From: Nematostella vectensis
Taxonomy: Eukaryota; Cnidaria; Anthozoa; Actiniaria; Edwardsiidae
Assembly (NCBI RefSeq): GCF_932526225.1
Contig: NC_064045.1
Span: 8,126,138-8,190,137, forward strand
Reading direction: 5' to 3'
DNA length: 64,000 nt
Position numbers and translations under genes: made by a program. A model generated the notes under the pieces. That model was given only the letters and a program-made list of their open reading frames with translations. It was not told where the DNA came from and did not search any database. Of the stretch, positions 1-13,100 are shown piece after piece (position 1 is the first letter of the stretch; each line of letters begins with the position of its first letter).

Positions 1-76
1 TTGCCAACATTCGACAAGTTACTTTATATTACCGACAACTAACCCCCATTATAAAATACCAAGTTTCTATTCTCAC

Positions 77-650
77 CTAATTCGCGATATCGCCTGCAGA
101 ATTCCTCGAAGGTTATTCTACCAACTCCATCGGGATCGAGTTTGTCAATCAAGGTTTGAACCTCCTGCAAGTAAAACCATTTGCAGCGGATCAGAAATCG
201 CCGTGAAATATGATATCGTGCATAGATCTTCGATTGAGTTCTCAAAAGTGTTGTATCTTTCTAGAGCAGACCCTAACAGAAGGGTTATACCATGGAGATC
301 ACAGTCATTAAAAGTTTCTTCGAAATGTAATAAAAAAATGAGGAAAATTAAGCGAACTTCTGGTTAGATTTCGAACACCAAGCACGAGCTTGCACGGCAG
401 ACGTTTGCATAAAGTTTGTTTACAACCGTTAAAACGTGTTCTAAGGTGTTTGAAGCTATAAAATAGAGACACAATCTCCGACAGCATATATAATTAAGTT
501 AAGATAGCAATTTAGCGGTTAAAATACCTCTTTGGAGCGATCTTGTCCACCCCCAGAATACTGGATGAGATCGAGAGTTCGTACGAAACCGTCGCCATTT
601 GTATCACATGCATCAAACACAGACTTTAAACCCGTGGAAATTTGATCCAT
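77..650 (-). CDS. Rab11-FIP3/4-like EF-hand protein, N-terminal exons (partial)
   Basis: Two exons on the minus strand: 650-528 (ATG at 650, 41 codons, phase 0 donor) and 164-77 (88 bp, phase 1 donor). The rest lies beyond the left edge. The first exon encodes an EF-hand with loop DTNGDGFVRTLD. The second encodes DPDGVGRITFEEF, a second EF-hand-like loop ending in Glu. The spacing and the LDP..G.I.FE.FC wording match the N-terminal EF-hand pair of class II Rab11 family-interacting proteins (FIP3/FIP4), which act in recycling-endosome traffic and cytokinesis. The C-terminal Rab-binding helix cannot be seen here, so another EF-hand protein remains possible. The gene is divergent from the tweety gene, with about 530 bp between the two start codons. 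Confidence 0.62.
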
Positions 651-1182
651 GGTAGAAATACATCGATATTTATCAACCCAAAAGCTTCAAACCTCTGTCC
701 TCTTTCTACTTATCTTAATTGTCTTGTATCATTTTATAGATGGGTTAACTTGAAGTTTCATATGTTCAGACCGCAAGTTCGGTCCGCTCTCTTCCTCACT
801 TGGGAACCAAACACTGACCGATGAGTGTGATTGACAGCCGGATGATCACGTGACACAAGGATGAAAGAGATAATTTCATGGTTCGTTTCCGGCAGAGAAA
901 AACGCCGCCAAAATAAACTTTTGAAGGACATCAGTCTGAATTTGCCCGTTTCATATCCGTATCATATGTTTATCAGATAAAAATAGTTATTTTTGCACAA
1001 ATGAATTATGATAAGCGCCGGATAGGCGCACCCCCTTGCTTTCATGCAAAACAAAAACAGAAGGTAAAGAAAATGATAGTACAATCGGGAAGGGTTATTT
1101 TCAGCACCTTTTGCTTTTGTGCATTGGGGAAAAAGCAAACCATAAATTAGTTGCCGCGTGGGGCCTGGGTTCTACAGCATCG
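651..1182. promoter_or_regulatory. Shared divergent promoter region
   Basis: This interval separates the start codons of the Rab11-FIP-like gene (leftward) and the tweety gene (rightward), so it should hold both promoters. An extended palindromic E-box, TCACGTGAC, lies at 846-854; it resembles sites for MiT/TFE or USF bHLH-zip factors. I see no convincing TATA box, and transcription starts cannot be placed from sequence alone. Confidence 0.4.
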
Positions 1183-4100
1183 ATGTCCAAGATGGCGGGC
1201 GACTATTGTTTACAGGAAAAGATTCCTTCTTCCCTTGCGACATTTTATCATTTCTTGCCCCGAGCAAACTTTTATTTCCTAAACACTTCGTCTACTTTTG
1301 CTCCTACCGAGGACGAATACCAGCAGGTAGGGTGTAATTTGTTGTGTAATATTTCGTAAAATGCTTGCGATACTTTCCAAAGGGAAATTCGAGACGTTTT
1401 GCTGCGCAACACTTCAATTGAAAGTTACAGTTCACATTTGCATTTTTGTTTGTCATTATCTCTATCACAGCCTATGAAATTTAGATTTAATGGTTTTAAG
1501 AGATATGTGTTGTTTGTGTGTTGTCTCCCTAAAAGAAATATGTCTGCTTCGGTTGGGAATTGTCCACTTCCGTCTGCCCTGATAAAAATAATATTGGACT
1601 TGCGCTAAAAGATCACAATGGCCTTTTGGGGGGCCAATTCAAGCAAAAATAGACATAGAAATAACTGCGCCTGTCTCTTCATAGAGCGACGAAAAAATGA
1701 AATATTTAAATGAAAATAAACCCTTCCTGAAAAGAACATTTTTCCTTTATTCATAAGCACTAATTGAGTTGGCTTACTAATTTGTTGCTGTTATTTTGCT
1801 ACTAAAAGCTTGAGTGTGCAGTAATTTGCCACCCAAAAACTCATGTGATCTCTTAGCCCCCTATTGTCCTCTATTGCGCAGAGCCAAACTTTCACAATCG
1901 GGAAATGCCATCAAGTAGGAGCTTTATTATTTTTATTTTGTGGATGTGTTTTTCGTTTGATGGTGTACCTGTTAGTTTATTCCTCAGGTAGCCAAAGGGG
2001 GAGGGGGGTCAAGGGAGTAAGGGCCTAACTGGTCAACTCCCACTGGATTTTACTTGATTTTTTTACCAGACCATAATGTTAATTGGGGAAGAAATTTATA
2101 ACCTACAGCAGAAAAAATGGAAATATCGCATACAACACAGAAGGGTGAGGTTTTGAAGAGCATGTGTGACACCCCAACATTTCTAAGTTTCCAGCTAATC
2201 ATCACGTACCAAGGGCAAATCCAGTGCACAGCAGTACTACTTAATACCGCAATACCACCATTTAAAAAGCAAAATCTTGCATCTCACCGTGTTTTGAAAT
2301 ACCATATCACAGCATGTTTTTTGCTCTTTCACTGCAATCTCATACAAAAAAGGGCCAATACCAGATAAACACAACATCTCCCCCTTAATTTATTTGTGTT
2401 GTTGAGGTTTATGGTAACCAGCTTTATCACTAGAATTTTGTCAAGAACTTATATTTGTTATTAAATGTTTGTCAGTGTCTTGGAATTCCTAGTAATTTAT
2501 TTTCCAATTTAATCTACAGTCATTGGTTCTCTATGGCTCAGCCATCGTCGTTATTGGTTCTGTGGTATCATTCTTGCTATTTATACATTTCCTTGTCTTC
2601 TGTGCTGCAACCTGCTGCAGACGTCCTGTGATTCGCAAGCGACCCAAGCGCCTGGCCATTCTCGCTATACTCTTTTGTCTGTCTACCTTAGTATGTAGGT
2701 AAGCGAAGAGGAAATTGCTCCAGAAAATGCTACTTTGCAAAGAGCCTGTTATTTTCACACACTTTTGATTGACTGCTTGCAGCTCCATCGAACATCAGTA
2801 AAAAAAAGAGAAAAATGTCTGTGTTGCGAGCATCATTGTATGCCTCCACAGGCTACGGGTTGTCACAGAGCAATAAACTAGTGTAAACAAACCGATGGCC
2901 TGTGGTGACCTAACACATGCTACACAGACATATATTTCTCTTATTTTACTGACGTTTGCCAACTGTAACTGCAAACAGTCTACACTTTTCATAATCCAAG
3001 TTCTCTTTTTACGCATTTAGACCAAAGAAGCACAAAAGGTTTATTACCCTTGACCATACCAGTATGATATAATGCAGCTTCACATTTTGAATCATGATTG
3101 ATTTCTTACTTTAATGGCTGCCTGATTGCCTTTACCTACAGATTGAGTCAATAACTGTTTTTTTTCTTTAAGTGCCTGCCTGATTGCTGCTTATGTCTTC
3201 AATGACAAAGTGGAACAAGGTGTCAACTCTGTTACCATAGCGATAGGCAATGTGAACAGTACTCTTGTGGATTCACAGATGCAGGTGGGGATAAATGGCT
3301 CAAAGCAGCTGCAGGGCATTTCAATGCATCTTTAATCCCCACCAAAATTGTTGACCCATTTCGCAAAATCAGTACCACTTTTCGCACATATGGGTGCATA
3401 CAGGTTAACCACTTGTCAAGCACATCCATTTCCCTCCTCCCCCTAAACCAATGTTGTTGACTTACTGAAGGCCTGGAACTCAGCTATCACATACTAACGA
3501 TAGGCACTCAACATTGGCATGGGGGAGGGGGGGAGGAGGGGGGAGCATTTATTTGTGGCACATGTGATTGCCAGATATGGAATTTTGTAAAGGTGTAGCT
3601 TAATCGGTGAATAGGTCAACTAGTTTTGGCACAGATTGTAGCTAACACAATGGGACACAAATTTTGAAGCCGTATCTTCAACTGCTCCATAGAAACTCAA
3701 AGAATTTGGGTCTCTAACCCAGGTACTTTGTATGTGAGAAGATGTTTGCTTGCATGGTATCATAGGACATTTTCCCCAATGATTCTGTCTCTGTGACCGG
3801 TCAAATCAACGTTTAAACTTTTTGCTCTTGATGAAGAGATTATCGTTCAAAACGTCAGTCAAAATGTTCTTAGATAGATATATTTATTTCCCATCGTACA
3901 AAGTATTTACTGTTTGTGGTTTTGTTGGAGGCAATGGAAACATTCTAAATGAATAGAAAACTGCACAATTAAACATTGAATGTTTTTGATATTGTATACA
4001 ATACACTAAAAACTGGTATTCAACTCTGCCAAATTTTAATAAGACTTCTTCAGGGCAGACTGAAGAAGTCTTATTTAAAGACAAAAATTTGGCAGAGTCA

Positions 4101-7100
4101 AATACCAGTTTTTGGAACATTGTACCTTATTCTTCTGGTTTACGATCACAGCTATTTGGGCCTTTTGTATTGATTTGTTTTGATATTATATAAATATACA
4201 TAACATTGGCTTGTTTTATGGCCCATATCTGGCAATCACATGTGGGGGGATGGCCCTAGGCATAAAACAAAAATTTACCATAAGAGTGTTTTGTTTTGTA
4301 GTTTGTTTGTTTGCTGGTATGAGTATTTTGTTTGGATAATGCTTAAGTTTCTGTTCTCCAGGTGGCATCAATTCAGAACATCATGGTTGACATTCGCCAG
4401 ACGGTTGAAAGCATCAAGATGTTGCCAAATATTCCCAAGGAGGGGAGACTGGCATTGGCAAATATCGAGACATTTACCATCACTATTATTGATACAGTTG
4501 GGAAAATAAAGCCTACTACCCTACCAGATATCAATATCTACATCACCAATGCAGAATGTTATAGGTTTGTTAGTGGCCTTTCTCCTCGATTATCTTAGTT
4601 ATCTTAGGTGTATTTTTCTAAAATTCACTTGCACAATTAGTTGACAATACAGAACCATGATTGGCTGAGAGGGGGGGAGGGGTGCACAGTCATAGGTATC
4701 ATATTAAAAAACATAGTAATTGAAGATTCCTTAATAAGGAATGACCACTTTTTGTACCCCAAGAGGGGTACGCGTGCACCCTAGGCACCCACCCCCTGTG
4801 TTTGTGCCTTCAATATTGACTTTAAGTTGTGCTAATGTGGTACATAAAGGGTACATAACAATGAATGGGACATCTCTCCCTCCACAGATGGTGGACATCA
4901 TTTGGTATTGTTAGCCTGTCTGCCTTGAATTGCTTGTTGGCATTGTATTCCTTGCTCAGGAAATGTAAAACTGGATTTAGCATGTGAGTAAATCTTGTCT
5001 GTCAACTCTTTGTCCCTATATTGACATCCTCTGTTATAATTCCCATATTCAAACATTATCAACATCCCCTTGTTATCTTTCTGTTAATTAATTGCCTCCT
5101 AGCCTGTAGAACTGTATGTCTGTGCTCATAATTACAAGCCTGTCCAACTGAGTGTCTGTCTGTCTTCATAGCTACTAGCATGTGCAACTGTCGGTCTGTC
5201 TTTATAGCTACTAGCTTATCAAATTGTCTGTCTGTCTTCATAGCTACTAGCCTGTCAAACTGTCTGTCTGTCTGTCTTTATTGGTAGCCCCTAAAACTGT
5301 CCAACCTGTCTTTTGCCATACTGTTAGATTTGCCCAAATGTTCTTTTTCTCTACAGATTTACAATGCTTGGAACTTTGGCTTATTTCCTTAACTGGGCTC
5401 TCATTGGACTGCAGCTGGTGGCCAGTATTGTAAGTCAATTCGAATTTCCTGCTCTTTTGTATTTATCCCATTTGATTACCACAGATGTTCTTGGGCATCT
5501 AAGCCTGCCACACAAATTATGGTTACTCAGGTTTCGGTTTATTTTATTTGCTAATTCCAATAAGCCTGGGCCAGGCAGGTAACGCACAGATAACCTAAAC
5601 ATTTCCCTGCAGTCATTGTAAAGGCAAACAACCATATGGTGATATCAGCTGGAACTGGAACCTATATCATTATCACTTTCAGTCAAAACATACAGTAAGT
5701 TGGTGCCTGATATCATTACCACACTGAGCTGAAACATACAGTTGGTACTTGATATTATTACCACACTCAGTAGAAACATACAGTTGGTACTTGATATTAT
5801 TACCACACTGAGCTGAAACATACAGTTGGTACTTGATATTATTACCACACTGAGCTGAAACATACAGTTGGTACTTGATATTATTACCACACTCAGTAGA
5901 AACATACAGTTGGTACATGATATTATTACCACACTGAGCTGAAACATACAGTTGGTACTTGATATTATTACCACACTGAGCTGAAACATACAGTTGGTAC
6001 CTGATATTATTACCACACTGAGCTGAAACATACAGTTGGTACTTGATATTATTACCAAACTGAGCTGAAACATACAGTTGGTACTTGATATTATTACCAC
6101 ACTGAGCTGAAACATACAGTTGGTACTTGATATTATTACCACACTGAGCTGAAACATACAGTTGGTACTTGATATTATTACCACACTGAGCTGAAACATA
6201 CAGTTGGTACTTGATATTATTACCACACTCAGTAGAAACATACAGTTGGTTCTTGATATTATTACCACACTGAGCTGAAACATACAGTTGGTACTTGATA
6301 TTATTACCACACTGAGCTGAAACATACAGTTGGTACCTGATATTATTACCACACTGAGCTGAAACATACAGTTGGTACTTGATATTATTACCACACTGAG
6401 CTGAAACATACAGTTGGTACTTGATATTATTACCACACTCAGTAGAAACATACAGTTGGTACTTGATATTATTACCACACTGAGCTGAAACATACGTACT
6501 TGATATTATTACCACACTGAGCTGAAACATACAGTTGGTACCTGATATTATTACCACACTGAGCTGAAACATACAGTTGGTACTTGATATTATTACCACA
6601 CTGAGCTGAAACATACAGTTGGTACTTGATATTATTACCACACTCAGTAGAAACATACAGTTGGTACTTGATATTATTACCACACTGAGCTGAAACATAC
6701 AGTTGGTACTTGATATTATTACCACACTGAGCTGAAACATACAGTTGGTACTTGATATTATTACCACACTGAGCTGAAACATACAGTTGGTACTTGATAT
6801 TATTACCACACTGAGCTGAAACATACAGTTGGTACTTGATATTATTACCACACTGAGCTGAAACATACAGTTGGTACTTGATATTATTACCACACTGAGC
6901 TGAAACATACAGTTGGTACTTGATATTATTACCACACTCAGTAGAAACATACAGTTGGTACTTGATATTATTACCACACTGAGCTGAAACATACACGTTG
7001 GTACTTGATATTATTACCACACTGAGCTGAAACATACAGTTGGTACTTGATATTATTACCACACTGAGCTGAAACATACAGTTGGTACTTGATATTATTA

Positions 7101-10100
7101 CCACACTCAGTAGAAACATACAGTTGGTACTTGATATTATTACCACACTGAGCTGAAACATACAGTTGGTACTTGATATTATTACCACACTGAGCTGAAA
7201 CATACAGTTGGTACCTGATATTATTACCACACTGAGCTGAAACATACAGTTGGTACTTGATATTATTACCACACTGAGCTGAAACATACAGTTGGTACTT
7301 GATATTATTACCACACTGAGCTGAAACATACAGTTGGTACTTGATATTATTACCACACTGAGCTGAAACATACAGTTGGTACTTGATATTATTACCACAC
7401 TCAGTAGAAACATACAGTTGGTACTTGATATTATTACCACACTGAGCTGAAACATACACCAGTTGGTTCTTGATATTATTACCACACTGAGCTGAAACAT
7501 ACAGTTAGTACTTGATATTATTACCACACTGAGCTGAAACATACAGTTGGTACTTGATATTATTACCACACTGAGCTGAAACATACAGTTGGTACTTGAT
7601 ATTATTACCACACTCAGTAGAAACATACAGTTGGTACTTGATATTATTACCACACTGAGCTGAAACATACAGTTGGTACTTGATATTATTACCACACTGA
7701 GCTGAAACATACAGTTGGTACTTGATATTATTACCACACTGAGCTGAAACATACAGTTGGTACTTGATATTATTACCACACTGAGCTGAAACATACAGTT
7801 GGTACTTGATATCATTACCACACTCAGTAGAAACATACAGTTGGTACTTGATATTATTACCACACTGAGCTGAAACATACAGTTGGTACTTGATATTATT
7901 ACCACACTGAGCTGAAACATACAGTTGGTACTTGATATTATTACCACACTGAGCTGAAACATACAGTTGGTACTTGATATTATTACCACACTGAGCTGAA
8001 ACATACAGTTGGTACTTGATATCATTACCACACTGAGCTGAAACATACACAGTTGGTACCTGATATTATTACCACACTGAGCTGAAACATACAGTTGGTA
8101 CTTGATATCATTACCACACTGAGCTGAAACATACACAGTTGGTACCTGATATTATTACCACACTGAGCTGAAACATACAGTTGGTACCTGATATTATTAC
8201 CACACTGAGCTGAAACATACAGTTGGTACTTGATATTATTACCAAACTGAGCTGAAACATACACAGTTGGTACTTGATATTATTACCACACTGAGCTGAA
8301 ACATACAGTTGGTACTTGATATTATTACCACACTGAGCTGAAACATACAGTTGGTACTTGATATTATTACCACACTGAGCTGAAACATACAGTTGGTACT
8401 TGATATTATTACCACACTCAGTAGAAACATACAGTTGGTACTTGATATTATTACCACACTGAGCTGAAACATACAGTTGGTACTTGATATTATTACCACA
8501 CTGAGCTGAAACATACAGTTGGTACCTGATATTATTACCACACTGAGCTGAAACATACAGTTGGTACTTGATATTATTACCACACTGAGCTGAAACATAC
8601 AGTTGGTACCTGATATTATTACCACACTGAGCTGAAACATACAGTTGGTACTTGATATTATTACCACACTGAGCTGAAACATACAGTTGGTACTTGATAT
8701 TATTACCACACTCAGTAGAAACATACAGTTGGTACTTGATATTATTACCACACTGAGCTGAAACATACAGTTGGTACTTGATATTGTTACCACACTGAGC
8801 TGAAACATACAGTTGGTACCTGATATTATTACCACACTGAGCTGAAACATACAGGAGTTGGTACTTGATATTATTACCACACTGAGCTGAAACATACAGT
8901 TGGTACTTGATATTATTACCACACTCAGTAGAAACATACAGTTGGTACTTGATATTATTACCACACTGAGCTGAAACATACAGTTGGTACTTGATATTAT
9001 TACCACACTGAGCTGAAACATACAGTTGGTACTTGATATTATTATCACACTGAGCTGAAACAGTTGGTACTTGATATTATTACCACACTGAGCTGAAACA
9101 TACAGTTGGTACTTGATATTATTACCACACTGAGCTGAAACATACAGTTGGTACTTGATATTATTACCACACTCAGCTGAAACATACAGTTGGTACTTGA
9201 TATTATTACCACACTGAGCTGAAACATACAGTTGGTACTTGATATTATTACCACACTGAGCTGAAACATACAGTTGTTACTTGATATTATTACCACACTC
9301 AGTAGAAACATACAGTTGTTACTTGATATTATTACCACACTGAGCTGAAACATACAGTTGGTACTTGATATTATTACCACACTGAGCTGAAACATCAGTT
9401 GGTACTTGATATTATTACCACACTGAGCTGAAACATACAGTTGGTACTTGATATTATTACCACACTGAGCTGAAACATACAGTTGGTACTTGATATTATT
9501 ACCACACTGAGCTGAAACATACAGTTGGTACTTGATATTATTACCACACTCAGTAGAAACATACAGCTGGTACTTGATATTATTACCACACTGAGCTGAA
9601 ACATACAGTTGGTACTTGATATTATTACCACACTGAGCTGAAACATACAGTTGGTACCTGATATTATTACCACACTGAGCTGAAACATACAGTTGGTACT
9701 TGATATTATTACCACACTGAGCTGAAACATACAGTTGGTACTTGATATTATTACCACACTCAGTAGAAACATACAGTTGGTACTTGATATTATTACCACA
9801 CTAAGCTGAAACATACAGTTGGTACTTGATATTATTACCACACTGAGCTGAAACATACAGTTGGTACCTGATATTATTACCACACTGAGCTGAAACATAC
9901 AGTTGGTACTTGATATTATTACCACACTGAGCTGAAACATACAGTTGGTACTTGATATTATTACCACACTCAGTAGAAACATACAGTTGGTACTTGATAT
10001 TATTACCACACTGAGCTGAAACATACAGTTGGTACTTGATATTATTACCACACTGAGCTGAAACATACAGTTGGTACTTGATATTATTACCACACTGAGC

Positions 10101-13100
10101 TGAAACATACAGTTGGTACTTGATATTATTACCACACTGAGCTGAAACATACAGTTGGTACTTGATATTATTACCACACTGAGCTGAAACATACAGTTGG
10201 TACCTGATATTATTACCACACTGAGCTGAAACATACAGTTGGTACTTGATATTATTACCACACTGAGCTGAAACATACAGTTGGTACTTGATATTATTAC
10301 CACACTGAGCTGAAACATACAGTTGTTACTTGATATTATTACCACACTCAGTAGAAACATACAGTTGTTACTTGATATTATTACCACACTGAGCTGAAAC
10401 ATACAGTTGGTACTTGATATTATTACCACACTGAGCTGAAACATACAGTTGGTACTTGATATTATTACCACACTGAGCTGAAACATACAGTTGGTACTTG
10501 ATATTATTACCACACTGAGCTGAAACATACAGTTGGTACTTGATATTATTACCACACTGAGCTGAAACATACAGTTGTTACTTGATATTATTACCACACT
10601 GAGCTGAAACATACAGTTGGTACTTGATATTATTACCACACTGAGCTGAAACATACAGTTGGTACTTGATATTATTACCACACTGAGCTGAAACATACAG
10701 TTGGTACTTGATATTATTACCACACTGAGCTGAAACATACAGTTGGTACTTGATATCATTACCACACTGAGCTGAAACATACACAGTTGGTACCTGATAT
10801 TATTACCACACTGAGCTGAAACATACAGTTGGTACTTGATATCATTACCACACTGAGCTGAAACATACACAGTTGGTACCTGATATTATTACCACACTGA
10901 GCTGAAACATACAGTTGGTACCTGATATTATTACCACACTGAGCTGAAACATACAGTTGGTACTTGATATTATTACCAAACTGAGCTGAAACATACACAG
11001 TTGGTACTTGATATTATTACCACACTGAGCTGAAACATACAGTTGGTACTTGATATTATTACCACACTGAGCTGAAACATACAGTTGGTACTTGATATTA
11101 TTACCACACTGAGCTGAAACATACAGTTGGTACTTGATATTATTACCACACTCAGTAGAAACATACAGTTGGTACTTGATATTATTACCACACTGAGCTG
11201 AAACATACAGTTGGTACTTGATATTATTACCACACTGAGCTGAAACATACAGTTGGTACCTGATATTATTACCACACTGAGCTGAAACATACAGTTGGTA
11301 CTTGATATTATTACCACACTGAGCTGAAACATACAGTTGGTACCTGATATTATTACCACACTGAGCTGAAACATACAGTTGGTACTTGATATTATTACCA
11401 CACTGAGCTGAAACATACAGTTGGTACTTGATATTATTACCACACTCAGTAGAAACATACAGTTGGTACTTGATATTATTACCACACTGAGCTGAAACAT
11501 ACAGTTGGTACTTGATATTGTTACCACACTGAGCTGAAACATACAGTTGGTACCTGATATTATTACCACACTGAGCTGAAACATACAGGAGTTGGTACTT
11601 GATATTATTACCACACTGAGCTGAAACATACAGTTGGTACTTGATATTATTACCACACTCAGTAGAAACATACAGTTGGTACTTGATATTATTACCACAC
11701 TGAGCTGAAACATACAGTTGGTACTTGATATTATTACCACACTGAGCTGAAACATACAGTTGGTACTTGATATTATTATCACACTGAGCTGAAACAGTTG
11801 GTACTTGATATTATTACCACACTGAGCTGAAACATACAGTTGGTACTTGATATTATTACCACACTGAGCTGAAACATACAGTTGGTACTTGATATTATTA
11901 CCACACTCAGCTGAAACATACAGTTGGTACTTGATATTATTACCACACTGAGCTGAAACATACAGTTGGTACTTGATATTATTACCACACTGAGCTGAAA
12001 CATACAGTTGTTACTTGATATTATTACCACACTCAGTAGAAACATACAGTTGTTACTTGATATTATTACCACACTGAGCTGAAACATACAGTTGGTACTT
12101 GATATTATTACCACACTGAGCTGAAACATCAGTTGGTACTTGATATTATTACCACACTGAGCTGAAACATACAGTTGGTACTTGATATTATTACCACACT
12201 GAGCTGAAACATACAGTTGGTACTTGATATTATTACCACACTGAGCTGAAACATACAGTTGGTACTTGATATTATTACCACACTCAGTAGAAACATACAG
12301 CTGGTACTTGATATTATTACCACACTGAGCTGAAACATACAGTTGGTACTTGATATTATTACCACACTGAGCTGAAACATACAGTTGGTACCTGATATTA
12401 TTACCACACTGAGCTGAAACATACAGTTGGTACTTGATATTATTACCACACTGAGCTGAAACATACAGTTGGTACTTGATATTATTACCACACTCAGTAG
12501 AAACATACAGTTGGTACTTGATATTATTACCACACTAAGCTGAAACATACAGTTGGTACTTGATATTATTACCACACTGAGCTGAAACATACAGTTGGTA
12601 CCTGATATTATTACCACACTGAGCTGAAACATACAGTTGGTACTTGATATTATTACCACACTGAGCTGAAACATACAGTTGGTACTTGATATTATTACCA
12701 CACTCAGTAGAAACATACAGTTGGTACTTGATATTATTACCACACTGAGCTGAAACATACAGTTGGTACTTGATATTATTACCACACTGAGCTGAAACAT
12801 ACAGTTGGTACTTGATATTATTACCACACTGAGCTGAAACATACAGTTGGTACTTGATATTATTACCACACTGAGCTGAAACATACAGTTGGTACTTGAT
12901 ATTATTACCACACTGAGCTGAAACATACAGTTGGTACTTGATATTATTACCACACTGAGCTGAAACATACAGTTGGTACTTGATATTATTACCACACTGA
13001 GCTGAAACATACAGTTGGTACTTGATATTATTACCACACTGAGCTGAAACATACAGTTGTTACTTGATATTATTACCACACTCAGTAGAAACATACAGTT

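Noticed and set aside
3285-3410. Open stretch after exon 3 (DKWLKAAAGHFNAS...)
   Set aside because: Out of frame with exon 3. The donor CAG|GTGGGG joins exon 3 to exon 4 in phase, so this is intron.
2520-5429. Initial reading of the multi-membrane gene as prominin
   Set aside because: The first exon (FLPRANF...FAP..EYQQ) and the topology match tweety proteins, not prominin.
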